NCBI RefSeq assembly: GCF_963677565.1
Contig: NZ_OY781981.1
Location: forward strand, 1,922,001 to 1,986,000
Direction: 5' to 3'
From: an uncultured Draconibacterium sp.
GTDB lineage: Bacteria; Bacteroidota; Bacteroidia; Bacteroidales; Prolixibacteraceae
DNA length: 64,000 bases
Positions 33,650-41,648 of the stretch are shown in pieces (positions within the stretch are counted from its first letter, which is position 1; every line of letters starts with the position of its first letter). The position numbers and the translations under genes are program-made. A model generated the notes under the pieces. That model was not told the DNA's origin, did no database searches, and saw only the letters and a program-made list of their open reading frames with translations.

Positions 33650-34390
33650 TTATTTGACGATAAAACCGATGTTTTTAAATACTATAATAAGCAGTAGAAT
33701 TCCGAGAATGAGCACTAATGCCAGCAAAAGTTTGTTCGACCGGTCGCGTTTTCGTTGCAGTTCAATATTTTCGGAAACCAGTTCCAAGTTCCGATCATTA
33801 AGATCATTTAAACAGATTTCGAGGTGTTTAATGTGGTATTTTACCTGTCCCTGGTTAACAACAAAATTGAGGACTATTCCGAGAATAATGAAAGTTAAAA
33901 ATACAACAAAGTCCACACCGTCGAGCGGTCGTACATAGCCGTAAGCTGCATAAAAATAAAGTAACGAACCTGCAATAAATACAAACAGGTAGGTTCCCGA
34001 TACGGAAAGCAAAGTGGTAAAGAACTTTGTTTTCAGGTAAGTCAGCATTGAGGCTAATTTATCGCGGGTAGTTTGTCCATTGTCGGCTGCCTCGGTAAAG
34101 CGGTTTAGCATTTTGTACTGCATAAAAATTAAAGGAAGGAGTACTATCATTCCTGCAACAGTAACCGACATTACATTGGTGGTTCCAAAATAAAGAACAA
34201 AATCAATGGCCAGCACACACAGTGCCAGTGCTTTCAAAACCATATCGAAAATAATCATGTTCTTTATTTTTTGGGTAGTATCGTTCGAGCGTCCTGAAAT
34301 AAATTGTTCGATGGACGAGCTTTCATATTCAGAAGCCCCCATCAGGTTTTCTGCTTTGTTCCACATGTCTTTTAATTTTTTATCGTTCAT
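33650..34390 (-). CDS. Membrane protein of unknown function, encoded next to an ECF sigma factor
   Basis: 246 residues. A soluble N-terminal part of about 45 residues, with MNDKKLKDMWNKAENLMG, precedes four to five membrane helices (about 48-185), a coiled-coil segment (ENIELQRKRDRSNK) and a last helix. It starts 9 bases after the ECF sigma gene, where an anti-sigma factor normally lies, and the N-terminal KDMWNKAE helix could bind sigma. However, it lacks the ZAS zinc signature (HxxxCxxC) and has several membrane helices rather than one. Candidate anti-sigma factor by position only. Confidence 0.75.
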   Translation of the reverse strand: MNDKKLKDMWNKAENLMGASEYESSSIEQFISGRSNDTTQKIKNMIIFDMVLKALALCVLAIDFVLYFGTTNVMSVTVAGMIVLLPLIFMQYKMLNRFTEAADNGQTTRDKLASMLTYLKTKFFTTLLSVSGTYLFVFIAGSLLYFYAAYGYVRPLDGVDFVVFLTFIILGIVLNFVVNQGQVKYHIKHLEICLNDLNDRNLELVSENIELQRKRDRSNKLLLALVLILGILLLIIVFKNIGFIVK

Positions 34391-34399
34391 GGCTTCATT

Positions 34400-34894
34400 C
34401 TATTGGTTGAAGATCATTTCTTCCAGTTTTCGCTTAATCCGAACAAGTTTAACGCTTACGTTCGTTTTCGAGATTCCGAGTATCGAAGCTATTTCATCGT
34501 AACTTTTCTCGTCGAGCCAAAGCAGAATTATTGCTTTGTCGATCCTGTTCAGTTTTGATATAGCACGGTACAGCTGTCGAATTTGTTCCTTCTCGTCAGA
34601 AGGTTCTGTTTCTATACGATCGTTGTCGTGCAGCTGTTCAAAATGAAGATCCCTGTTCTTTTTTCGTATGTCGCTGATGGCTGTATTTAAGGCCACCCGA
34701 TACATCCAGGTACTGAATTTTGCTTCTTCCCTGAAATTTGAATACGATCTCCACAGCTGCAGGCAAATCTCTTGAAAAAGGTCTTCGCGGTCGGCCGGCC
34801 CATTGGTATAAACCATTGTAACTTTATGAATGATCGCCTGGTGTTTTTCGATCAATTCACTGAACTCCTTTTTCTTTGATCTCAGCACTTTCAT
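34400..34894 (-). CDS. ECF-type RNA polymerase sigma factor
   Basis: 164 residues. Region 2 contains DREDLFQEICLQLWRSY and FSTWMYRVALNTAISDIRK (about 35-77), and region 4 has SYDEIASILGISKTNVSVKLVRIKRKL (about 131-157), the -35 recognition helix-turn-helix. The pair of regions, with a short acidic linker, is diagnostic of ECF sigma factors. It heads an operon with a multi-helix membrane protein, a transglutaminase-like protein and a small protein, suggesting membrane-sequestered release on an envelope signal. No TAnnTTTG box lies upstream, in keeping with autoregulation from its own promoter type. Confidence 0.92.
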   Translation of the reverse strand: MKVLRSKKKEFSELIEKHQAIIHKVTMVYTNGPADREDLFQEICLQLWRSYSNFREEAKFSTWMYRVALNTAISDIRKKNRDLHFEQLHDNDRIETEPSDEKEQIRQLYRAISKLNRIDKAIILLWLDEKSYDEIASILGISKTNVSVKLVRIKRKLEEMIFNQ

Positions 34895-34981
34895 TTTTTT
34901 GTTTCACCTTGTTGGTCGCAACGAAACGAGAAAAACTACATTCTATTAAGAAAAAGTTTTGGGCTCCCTGAAATTTCTTTC

Positions 34982-35581
34982 TTAACCCATAACTTCAATA
35001 ACTTTGTATTGAATGAGATCTTCAACCAGGTCTTTGATTTCGGGCATGTGCTCCGGTTCAACACCGGCTTTTACCCGAATCTCTTCAAGAGACAGATGTT
35101 CACCATCGGGGAATGGTAAATTATAGAGGAACTTCCCCTGTGCAGTAGTAAGATTGATTTTCTTTTCAGACCGTTCGCGGCCTTTTCCAACCCAAATGGC
35201 GAGGCTGCTAAAATATTGTCCGCTGCGCGCCATTGAAAAACGCACACCTGCATTTCTTTTTTCACGTATTTTCGACTGCTCCAAACTATTATTGCCTGAA
35301 TTTGCCAGTTCTTCCAACAGGTCGATTTCGAACGCGATTTTTTGTTTTTCAAGCGTGTAACGAAAATACGGACGTTTGCGCTCTGTAACTTCTTTCTTCG
35401 ACAGAATTCCCAGGTCGGCCATGGCTTCCAGAAAATCCTGAACTGTTTGTATGTGCATGCCCAGTCGCGATGCCGCTTCCGAAGCGGAAATGTCGCGGTA
35501 ATTGTTCAAAAGCCTGAAAATATCTTTCGAATAGTTTTTCGATATGTATGTGCCAAATCTGGCCGCGTTTTCAAAGTTCAT
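34982..35581 (-). CDS. Winged-helix DNA-binding protein of unknown function
   Basis: 199 residues. The N-terminal 80 residues form an ArsR/MarR-like wHTH with ISASEAASRLGMHIQTVQDFLEAMADLGIL (about 31-60). A middle region with basic RSEKKINLTT and a C-terminal second helical domain (EHLSLEEIRVKAGVEPEHMPEIKDLVEDLI) follow; the latter may be a second wHTH. It starts 1 base after the membrane protein at 35583, so the two are coupled. It may regulate that gene or sense through it; target unknown. Confidence 0.78.
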   Translation of the reverse strand: MNFENAARFGTYISKNYSKDIFRLLNNYRDISASEAASRLGMHIQTVQDFLEAMADLGILSKKEVTERKRPYFRYTLEKQKIAFEIDLLEELANSGNNSLEQSKIREKRNAGVRFSMARSGQYFSSLAIWVGKGRERSEKKINLTTAQGKFLYNLPFPDGEHLSLEEIRVKAGVEPEHMPEIKDLVEDLIQYKVIEVMG

Positions 35582-35582
35582 G

Positions 35583-36404
35583 TTATGAAAATATTCCTAG
35601 TTTAACCGAATTCAACCGGTCTAAAATCCGCACTTTATCGCCCCGCATGTAAAAATCGGCAAAGGTGATAAACAACTTTCCCATCGATTCGCAAAGGTGA
35701 TCGAATGCCAGGTCTTCTTTATAATCGAGGTAGTCTTTTCGCGAAATATGCACCGAAACCTGTCCGTCGAAATCGAAGGAAATCCAGGTTTTGCTGAGGT
35801 AATCGTAATCTGGTTTATACAAGAGTTCAAATTCGTCGCCCATTTTTACAGGCACCAAAACGATTCGGTTCTGTTCAATAAAGGGATGACAAACCAGTAT
35901 CTTTTTCAGATAATTGGCAAAATCAATAATATCGTACTTTGAGTACTCTGTTTCACCGGCCGGTCGTGGACGTTCAGTGTACGATTCCGGACCTTCTTCC
36001 ACATCCCAGGCAGCTAACTCCATAATTTCGCGTCCCCTGTATTTTAGTTTTTTTCGAAGGGTAAGGTAGGCCAGCCAAAGCCCAAAAAGGTAGAAGAACA
36101 TTAAAGCAATTTTAGTTTCAGTAGTAAAGTTTGGTTTTGGTCCACCAAATTTATCCGGAACATCGATTAGGATAAGGAAAATACCCAATGTGATTAAATA
36201 TAAAGCACTGACAAGAAAATGAGCATTGTTTGATTTGTAGTAACTCCAAAAACTGAAAATTAAAGCGTAAAAAATTACAATTCCGCCAAGTGTGTTAAAT
36301 GCAGCTTGCGGCCCAACTATAAATAAGATGAGTAGAAATACTACGCTGGAAACGATGGCCGGGATCAGTCCTTGTATGCCTCTGTCTGCTTTCAACTTTC
36401 TCAT
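35583..36404 (-). CDS. Integral membrane protein of unknown function with C-terminal soluble domain
   Basis: 273 residues. Four membrane helices lie in the first 120 residues, followed by a soluble domain with YDIIDFANYLKKIL, KTWISFDFDGQVSVHISRKDYL and FADFYMRGDKVRI. I do not recognise the family. It is translated directly before the wHTH gene at 34982 (1-base gap). The promoter upstream matches the phylum consensus in both boxes. Perhaps it is a membrane sensor coupled to the wHTH protein (inference from gene order). Confidence 0.75.
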   Translation of the reverse strand: MRKLKADRGIQGLIPAIVSSVVFLLILFIVGPQAAFNTLGGIVIFYALIFSFWSYYKSNNAHFLVSALYLITLGIFLILIDVPDKFGGPKPNFTTETKIALMFFYLFGLWLAYLTLRKKLKYRGREIMELAAWDVEEGPESYTERPRPAGETEYSKYDIIDFANYLKKILVCHPFIEQNRIVLVPVKMGDEFELLYKPDYDYLSKTWISFDFDGQVSVHISRKDYLDYKEDLAFDHLCESMGKLFITFADFYMRGDKVRILDRLNSVKLGIFS

Positions 36405-36451
36405 GGCACGAATACTTTAGTTAATTAATACTACAAAAAATATGAACTATA

Positions 36452-36484
36452 CAAAATTAGTACTTTTTGTGCCTGTTTGTCAAT
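36452..36484 (-). promoter_or_regulatory. Promoter of the membrane protein/wHTH pair
   Basis: Leftward ATTG (36484-36481), 21 bases, then TAATTTTG (36459-36452), a full -7 match with a 3/4 -33 match. It lies just left of a palindrome at 36493-36510. Confidence 0.55.
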
Positions 36485-36492
36485 ATTTACGA

Positions 36493-36510
36493 CTATGTTG
36501 TTCAGCATAG
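36493..36510. promoter_or_regulatory. Palindrome CTATGTTG-TT-CAGCATAG, candidate operator
   Basis: 18 bases with arms differing only at one internal pair, in the divergent region between the membrane protein (36404) and DUF151 gene (36607). It has the same outer halves and length as the palindrome at 9918-9935. Confidence 0.45.
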
Positions 36511-36565
36511 ATTCGTCTTGAGGTAAATCATTTTTAATAATTACCAACATAACCAAAATGATTGT

Positions 36566-36573
36566 TATATTTG
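36566..36573 (+). promoter_or_regulatory. -7 box TATATTTG upstream of the DUF151 gene
   Basis: Exact TAnnTTTG match 33 bases before the ATG at 36607; no -33 box found at 19-21 bases. Confidence 0.45.
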
Positions 36574-36606
36574 TTTGCGTCGAAAAGATACAGGGCAAAC
36601 GTTAGC

Positions 36607-37197
36607 ATGCAAAAAATACGCTTAAACATTTTAGGATTATCGGTAAGTCAAACCCAGTCTGGGGCTTACGCGTTGGTGTTGGCAGAAGAAGAAGGAGAAC
36701 GCAGAATTCCTATCATTATCGGACCTGTTGAAGCGCAGGCAATTGCCATTCAGTTGGAAGGATTAAAACCTCCGCGTCCGCTTACCCACGATTTAATAAA
36801 AAACATGGCCCTGGCTTTTGATATTGCTTTGCTGGAGGTAACTATATACAAATTAGAAGAAGGTATTTTTTATTCAGAACTCCTGTGTGAGATGAACGGT
36901 AAAGAAATTCGTATCGATTCGCGAACATCAGATGCAGTTGCTTTGGCACTTCGTTTCAGATGCCCCATTTATACCTCGGAAGAAATATTGCAGAAAGCCG
37001 GAATTGTTTTGGAGTCGGACGATGAAGACTCTCCGGTGCGAAGTGTAATGGATGAAGACGAACCTGAAACAATCGGTTCTTCATACGCTCAATACTCAAC
37101 AAGCGATTTGCAGGTATTGCTGGATGAGGCGATCGAGGAAGAAGATTATGAAAAAGCATCGATTATTCGCGATGAACTGAATAAGCGAGAAAAATAA
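36607..37197 (+). CDS. Bifunctional nuclease (DUF151) family protein with C-terminal UVR motif
   Basis: 196 residues from the ATG at 36607; the upstream in-frame start is TTG and lies within the promoter. The DUF151 domain covers about 1-140, with RIPIIIGPVEAQAIAIQLEG (about 33-52) and DSRTSDAVALALRF near 103-116. After an acidic linker comes a UVR-like motif, LLDEAIEEEDYEKASIIRDEL (about 172-192), as in UvrB/UvrC and McsA. DUF151 proteins are reported as nucleases in plants and folding factors elsewhere; the combination hints at a nucleic-acid or protein-complex role. It is next to a CNT transporter gene (77-base gap). Confidence 0.9.
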   Translation: MQKIRLNILGLSVSQTQSGAYALVLAEEEGERRIPIIIGPVEAQAIAIQLEGLKPPRPLTHDLIKNMALAFDIALLEVTIYKLEEGIFYSELLCEMNGKEIRIDSRTSDAVALALRFRCPIYTSEEILQKAGIVLESDDEDSPVRSVMDEDEPETIGSSYAQYSTSDLQVLLDEAIEEEDYEKASIIRDELNKREK

Positions 37198-37274
37198 TTA
37201 AGGTATTAAATAAGTATAAATGTCGCCCTGTTTGTAATTCTTACAATAATTTTGGGGTATAGAAAAAACACTCA

Positions 37275-38705
37275 ATGAAACGCATTATAATGTTGCTGGT
37301 TATAGTTACCGGCATTTTCTTTTTACATCCTTTGGCAGCGCATGCTGCCGATGCAGCAGCTCAACAGGCCGATACTTCAAATATCCTACTTGCAAAAGAA
37401 CGACAAACACCTTTCTCGATAATGACCTTGTTTCGGGGATTGTTGGGAATGGCCGTTTTGGTATTTGTAGGATTTATTTTTAGCAGCGATCGCCGGAATA
37501 TTCCCTGGAGAACTGTAGGTGTGGGATTGTTGATTCAGATTTTACTGGCACTGGGTGTGCTTTATGTGCCAATCGTGCAATCGGGTTTCGAATTCTTTGG
37601 GCGAATCTTTGTGAAGATACTTGACTTTACAAAAGAGGGGAGTACCTTTTTGCTGGGCGATTTAATGAATGCCGACACTTACGGATATATTTTCCTTTTC
37701 CAGGTACTGCCAACCATTATCTTTTTCTCGGCGCTTACCAGTCTGTTATTCTATTGGGGCATCATTCAAAAGGTGGTTTACGGACTGGCCTGGGTATTTA
37801 CAAAAGCATTAAAAATTTCGGGTGCGGAAGCGCTTTCGGTGGCGGGGAATATTTTCCTTGGGCAAACCGAATCGCCGCTGATGATTAAAGCTTATCTCGA
37901 TAAAATGAGCAAATCGGAAATTCTGTTGGTAATGACCGGAGGAATGGCCACGCTTGCCGGCGGTGTGTTGGCGGCTTATATTGCTTTGTTGGGTGGTGAT
38001 GATCCTCAACTACGACTTGAATTTGCCAAGCACCTGTTAACAGCATCGGTAATGGCTGCACCTGCGGCTATCGTATTTTCAAAAATGCTGGTTCCGCCAA
38101 CCGATGAAATAAATAAAACCATTGAGGTAAGTCGCGATAAAATTGGTAGCAATGTATTGGATGCCATAACCAACGGAACAACCGAAGGTGTAAAACTTGC
38201 AGTGAATGTTGCTGCCATGTTGCTGGCTTTTATTGCCTTTATTGCAATGTTCAATTTTATCATCATTAAGGTGGGCGATTGGACGCACCTGAATGAAGTA
38301 ATTGCCAATGCTACCAATGGGAAGTACGATAGTTTGTCGTTGCAATTTATTTTAGGTTATACTTTTTCTCCAATTATGTGGTTGATTGGTGTTTGTCCTG
38401 AAGATATTGCACTGGTTGGCCGTTTGCTGGGTGAGAAACTGATACTTACCGAATTTATCGGGTACGTTTCGTTGGCCGACCTGAAAGCTTCAGGAGTATT
38501 TACCGAAACCAAGTCGATTATCATGGCTACATATATATTATGTGGCTTTGCCAATTTCTCATCAATCGGCATTCAGATTGGAGGAATTGGAGCGCTTGCA
38601 CCAAAACGCCGGGTATTGCTTTCGCAATATGGAATGCGTGCTCTTTTGGCGGGGACACTGGCTTCGCTAATGTCGGCAACGATTATTGGGATGATTCTTG
38701 GTTAG
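37275..38705 (+). CDS. Concentrative nucleoside transporter (NupC/CNT family)
   Basis: 476 residues with an N-terminal signal-like segment, then about ten membrane helices. The CNT marker GQTESPLMI (about 196-204) and the C-terminal FANFSSIGIQIGG (about 426-438) are both present, covering the nucleoside and cation binding loops. It imports nucleosides with a sodium or proton gradient. The extra N-terminal periplasmic stretch after the signal (Ala/Asp/Gln-rich) is not in NupC of E. coli. Its last 23 bases overlap the end of the convergent gene at 38683. Confidence 0.93.
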   Translation: MKRIIMLLVIVTGIFFLHPLAAHAADAAAQQADTSNILLAKERQTPFSIMTLFRGLLGMAVLVFVGFIFSSDRRNIPWRTVGVGLLIQILLALGVLYVPIVQSGFEFFGRIFVKILDFTKEGSTFLLGDLMNADTYGYIFLFQVLPTIIFFSALTSLLFYWGIIQKVVYGLAWVFTKALKISGAEALSVAGNIFLGQTESPLMIKAYLDKMSKSEILLVMTGGMATLAGGVLAAYIALLGGDDPQLRLEFAKHLLTASVMAAPAAIVFSKMLVPPTDEINKTIEVSRDKIGSNVLDAITNGTTEGVKLAVNVAAMLLAFIAFIAMFNFIIIKVGDWTHLNEVIANATNGKYDSLSLQFILGYTFSPIMWLIGVCPEDIALVGRLLGEKLILTEFIGYVSLADLKASGVFTETKSIIMATYILCGFANFSSIGIQIGGIGALAPKRRVLLSQYGMRALLAGTLASLMSATIIGMILG

Positions 38706-39150
38706 CCATCAGCATTTCGTCCGATGACGAAGAAAGCATCGTTGTTATTTCATCTTTCAATTCCATAAACTCCTGCAGAGCGCAGTCCGGAACCGGAGGA
38801 ACCGGATCGATCCATACATCGGCGGTATAGCCCGACCAGTATCCTTCTTGTCCTTCAATGGCTTGATCGATGGCAATGCCCAGTAACTGAATATATTGAT
38901 TTGCCCGCTTTAAATTCCTTTTGTTACCTTGCTGATAACACACGCGGGCGCTTTCAATGTATCGGTATAGTTTGGCCGGAAATTGCCAGCTGGTTGATTG
39001 TTGACAATAGGAAGTGTACTTATCTGCCTGTGCAACGGCAGCTTCCATTTTGTCTAGTTTTTTCTCATAAGCCGATGGTTTAGGAAGGTTAACCGAAAAA
39101 ACCCGTAATGTAAATAAACCCATACACAGAACCATGATCATGTATTTCAT
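38683..39150 (-). CDS. Small exported protein of unknown function
   Basis: 155 residues with a signal peptide (to about residue 20). The mature part is helical, with KLDKMEAAVAQADKYTSYC, a Trp/Phe-rich SWQFPAKLYRYIESARVCYQQG and an acidic end with TTMLSSSSDEML. Two cysteines near 48 and 71 could pair. No known family recognised. The final eight codons overlap the end of the nucleoside transporter gene on the other strand, an unusual tail-to-tail arrangement with no room for a normal terminator. Confidence 0.65.
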   Translation of the reverse strand: MKYMIMVLCMGLFTLRVFSVNLPKPSAYEKKLDKMEAAVAQADKYTSYCQQSTSWQFPAKLYRYIESARVCYQQGNKRNLKRANQYIQLLGIAIDQAIEGQEGYWSGYTADVWIDPVPPVPDCALQEFMELKDEITTMLSSSSDEMLMANQESSQ

Positions 39151-39650
39151 AACATTTCACATTGGTTACTATATTGTATGCCTAAATACAAGAACCGGCT
39201 TTAGTCTGTTAATATGTCTCTGTAATTTGCGTCCTTCTATTATAAAATTCGGTTTTAACACAAAAGGTAATCCGGTTGTATATTAATTCAAGCTTAAGCC
39301 GCTGTTATTTAGAGTGAATTTAAAAAAGTGAGATTTGTCATAATTGTCGCTGGTTTTTCCCGTTTTGCTCTTTTTATAATTTGCTTTTCAACCCCCTTTC
39401 AAATTTAAATTTCGTAACTATTTTTTGTTCCACAAAAAAATTACCCCTTCCAAAAATTGAAAATAAGGATTGAAAATGTATTGAATGAATTTTGAACCCT
39501 GTGTTTCCGGGTTGATAAAAAATAGGCCGAGGAAGTTTTAAAATGTCAGAACATGGGTGTTAATGGTGAAAAAATGTTTTCCAGAAGGCTTTAATTCTGT
39601 CAAATTATTAAAAGTGTATTCTATTTTTGGACACCTAATTCAAAATCTTA
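39151..39650. other. 500-base AT-rich intergenic region upstream of amtB
   Basis: No ORF, RNA gene or repeat is supported. It holds homopolymer-rich stretches (for example near 39420-39450) and one -7 box at 39622. I see no sigma-54 (GG-N10-GC) promoter, which is of interest because amtB is nitrogen-regulated in Proteobacteria. Confidence 0.55.
39622..39629 (+). promoter_or_regulatory. -7 box TATTTTTG upstream of amtB
   Basis: Exact TAnnTTTG match 22 bases before the amtB ATG. TCTG at 39596-39599, 22 bases upstream, is a weak -33 candidate. Confidence 0.5.
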
Positions 39651-40892
39651 ATGAATATGATGTTCGACAAAGGTCTCACGACGTTTATGATTATTGCTAC
39701 CAGTCTGGTCATGTTAATGACTCCGGGTCTGGCTTTCTTTTATGGTGGTCTGGGGTGTAAAAAAAATATCCTCAACATTATGATGCAGAGTTTTGTATCG
39801 TTGGGAATTACAACCATATTATGGATTAGTTTTGGTTATTCCATGTGTTTTAGCGGCACCTTGGCTGAGGGGAGTGATTTATTTGGAATAATTGGAAATC
39901 TCGACAAAGCGTTTTTAAATGGTGTAACATCGAGTACACCTTATTCGCCCGACAGGAATTTCCCTGAATATATTTTTGTGGCTTATCAAATGATGTTTGC
40001 CATTATCACGCCCGCATTAATTACGGGAGCTTTCATAAATCGTGTGACCTTTAAAGCTTATGTTATCTTTCTGGTTTTGTGGCAGATTTTTGTGTACTAT
40101 CCTTTTGTTCACATGGTGTGGGGTGGCGGAATCCTTGCCGAGTGGGGTGTACTCGATTTTGCCGGAGGTATAACGGTTCATGCAACGGCTGGTTTTGCCG
40201 CATTGGCATCGGTGTTTTTTGTGGGAGCACGGGTCGAAAAAGGCACGGGGCCAAACAATATTCCGCTGGTAGCCGTCGGAACAAGTTTGCTTTGGTTCGG
40301 TTGGTACGGATTTAACGCCGGAAGTGAGCTGGATGTGGATGCCATTACCGCGCAGGCTTTTTTAAATACCGACGTGGCTGCTTCGGTAGCCGCAATTACC
40401 TGGCTGGGTATTGAATGGACCACCGGAAACAAACGGCCGACGTTCATTGGACTGATGACCGGTGCAGTGGCCGGTTTGGCAACCATTACACCGGCAGCAG
40501 GTTTTGTATCTCTCGGAACGGCCATGTTTATTGGCCTTTGTGCAGGTATTGTTTGTTTCCAGGCAGTTAAGTTTGTTGAACGTAAGCGCTGGGATGATGC
40601 CCTTGATGTTTGGGGGGTGCACGGAATTGGTGGTGTGCTCGGAACCATAATGTTGGGTTTGTTTGGTACAACAGCTATTAATGCAAATGGTGCTGATGGA
40701 TTGTTTATGGGAGGTGGTTTTTCTTTCTTCCTGAAACAAATAGTGGCCATTATTCTGGCTTCGGCATGGGGGTTTATTTTTACCTTAGGTGTGTTGAAAG
40801 CAATAAACCGTTTTGTGCCTGTAAAAGTAGGACGCATGGATGAGAAGAAAGGCCTCGATCTTGGCTACCATGGCGAGGTTGCCCGACAATAA
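39651..40892 (+). CDS. amtB: Ammonium transporter
   Basis: 413 residues, eleven membrane helices. The twin-His pore is His177 in TVHATAGFAAL and His324 in GVHGIGGVLGT. The Asp in DFAGGITVHATAG is conserved, as is PGLAFFYGGL near the N-terminus. It conducts ammonium/ammonia across the inner membrane. No glnK gene follows, unlike most bacterial amtB loci, so PII control must come from elsewhere or be absent. Terminates in a hairpin directly downstream. Confidence 0.95.
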   Translation: MNMMFDKGLTTFMIIATSLVMLMTPGLAFFYGGLGCKKNILNIMMQSFVSLGITTILWISFGYSMCFSGTLAEGSDLFGIIGNLDKAFLNGVTSSTPYSPDRNFPEYIFVAYQMMFAIITPALITGAFINRVTFKAYVIFLVLWQIFVYYPFVHMVWGGGILAEWGVLDFAGGITVHATAGFAALASVFFVGARVEKGTGPNNIPLVAVGTSLLWFGWYGFNAGSELDVDAITAQAFLNTDVAASVAAITWLGIEWTTGNKRPTFIGLMTGAVAGLATITPAAGFVSLGTAMFIGLCAGIVCFQAVKFVERKRWDDALDVWGVHGIGGVLGTIMLGLFGTTAINANGADGLFMGGGFSFFLKQIVAIILASAWGFIFTLGVLKAINRFVPVKVGRMDEKKGLDLGYHGEVARQ

Positions 40893-40920
40893 GGAAAACC
40901 AATAACATATTATATTTTCA

Positions 40921-40967
40921 GCCACGGACGGTGTAGTTTCAATTACTCTGTTCGTGGTTTTTTGTTT
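40921..40967 (+). terminator. Terminator of amtB
   Basis: CCACGGAC (40922-40929) pairs imperfectly with GTTCGTGG (40950-40957) around a 20-base loop, followed by TTTTTTG. The T-tract runs into the periodic array described next. Confidence 0.7.
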
Positions 40968-41165
40968 CCTGCAGGTTTTGTACCCTCCCTGTAAGGTTTT
41001 GGGATGCCCTGCGACACTTTTATACTTCCCTGTAACATTTTTGGTAGTCCTGCGGCGTTTTTTTGCAATCCTGTTAAGTTTTTAGGCGCCCTTGCGGAAA
41101 TTTGTCGTCCCTGTACAACAGGGAGGGTGAAAACCATACAGGGAGGGTGAAAGTGCTACAGGGCG
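40968..41165. repeat. 20-21 bp periodic array (CCTGYAANNTTTTT) with an inverted part
   Basis: Eight direct units begin with CCTG (one CCTTG) at 40968, 40988, 41008, 41029, 41049, 41070, 41090 and 41110, a spacing of 20-21 bases, about two DNA turns. Units share the CCTG start and a T-rich middle but are otherwise degenerate. After a short palindrome CCCTGTACAACAGGG (41111-41125) the same motif appears inverted as CAGGG at 41119, 41139 and 41159, again 20 bases apart. The layout is not CRISPR-like (units too short, no constant repeat). An overlapping leftward ORF is probably incidental. Confidence 0.85.
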
Positions 41166-41207
41166 CTATAAGATAGTGCATTAGCTCAACAAGGGAAATT
41201 TTAGTTT

Positions 41208-41335
41208 GCACCGTACTTTAGTGCGGTGTGGAAATGAGATTATAAGAAAAGGCTTTAGCCGTTAACACAAACGCAAATTAATGGCTAAAGCCAGCTGCCT
41301 TTTGCTGAGAATATCACCGGGCTGAAGCCGCGGTG
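41208..41335. repeat. Dispersed palindromic repeat, copy 2, with a flanking CACCG palindrome
   Basis: GGCTTTAGCCGTTAA at 41251, ATTAATGGCTAAAGCC near 41278-41292 and CACCGGGCT...AGCCGCGGTG at 41315-41335 repeat the block order of 24948-25027. A further CACCG...GCGGTG palindrome lies at 41209-41227. Together with the periodic array it makes 41.0-41.3 kb a repeat-rich non-coding patch. Confidence 0.7.
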
Positions 41336-41422
41336 TAAAATTTTAGTAAAACAATATGTCTTTGTAAATCAGTAATTTGAGATTATTGTAGACCCTTTTT
41401 CCATGCATGGTGTTTTTCGTTG

Positions 41423-41430
41423 TATCTTTG
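41423..41430 (+). promoter_or_regulatory. -7 box TATCTTTG at the left of the AT-rich island
   Basis: Exact TAnnTTTG match 27 bases before the ATG at 41457. No -33 partner identified. Confidence 0.45.
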
Positions 41431-41456
41431 TGTATGTAAAACAAAAACAGTGCTGT

Positions 41457-41606
41457 ATGGATTTAAAAATGGCTTTATTGTTACTTCAAACTTTTGATTG
41501 GAAAGACTCGGAAAACAGAATATATGAGTTTGATATATCGATAGAAGAAACTATAGCTTTATACGTAAATGGCAGAAAAAGAAACTTTTATGAAAAAATA
41601 TATTGA
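41457..41606 (+). CDS. Small ORF (49 aa) of unknown function in AT-rich island
   Basis: The ATG at 41457 follows an exact -7 box by 27 bases. The peptide (MDLKMALLLLQTFDWKDSEN..., ending NFYEKIY) has no signal peptide or recognised motif; it could be a small antitoxin-like or truncated protein. Upstream codons are also open to 41403. Base composition resembles the HEPN-like gene downstream rather than the flanks. Low certainty that it is real. Confidence 0.4.
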   Translation: MDLKMALLLLQTFDWKDSENRIYEFDISIEETIALYVNGRKRNFYEKIY

Positions 41607-41648
41607 GTGGTTGATAAACAGCTTTGGATTCAAAAAAATGTGATTAAA

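Noticed and set aside
39151..39650. Sigma-54 promoter or PII gene near amtB
   Set aside because: No GG-N10-GC promoter and no glnK-like ORF was found.
40943..41137. Leftward 64-residue ORF with Gly/Lys/Pro repeats
   Set aside because: It lies on the 20-21 bp periodic array; the period is not a multiple of three and the ORF ends in the amtB terminator. Low chance of being a gene.
40968..41165. CRISPR array
   Set aside because: Units are only 20-21 bases, degenerate, without constant repeats and spacers, with part of the array inverted and no cas genes in the window.
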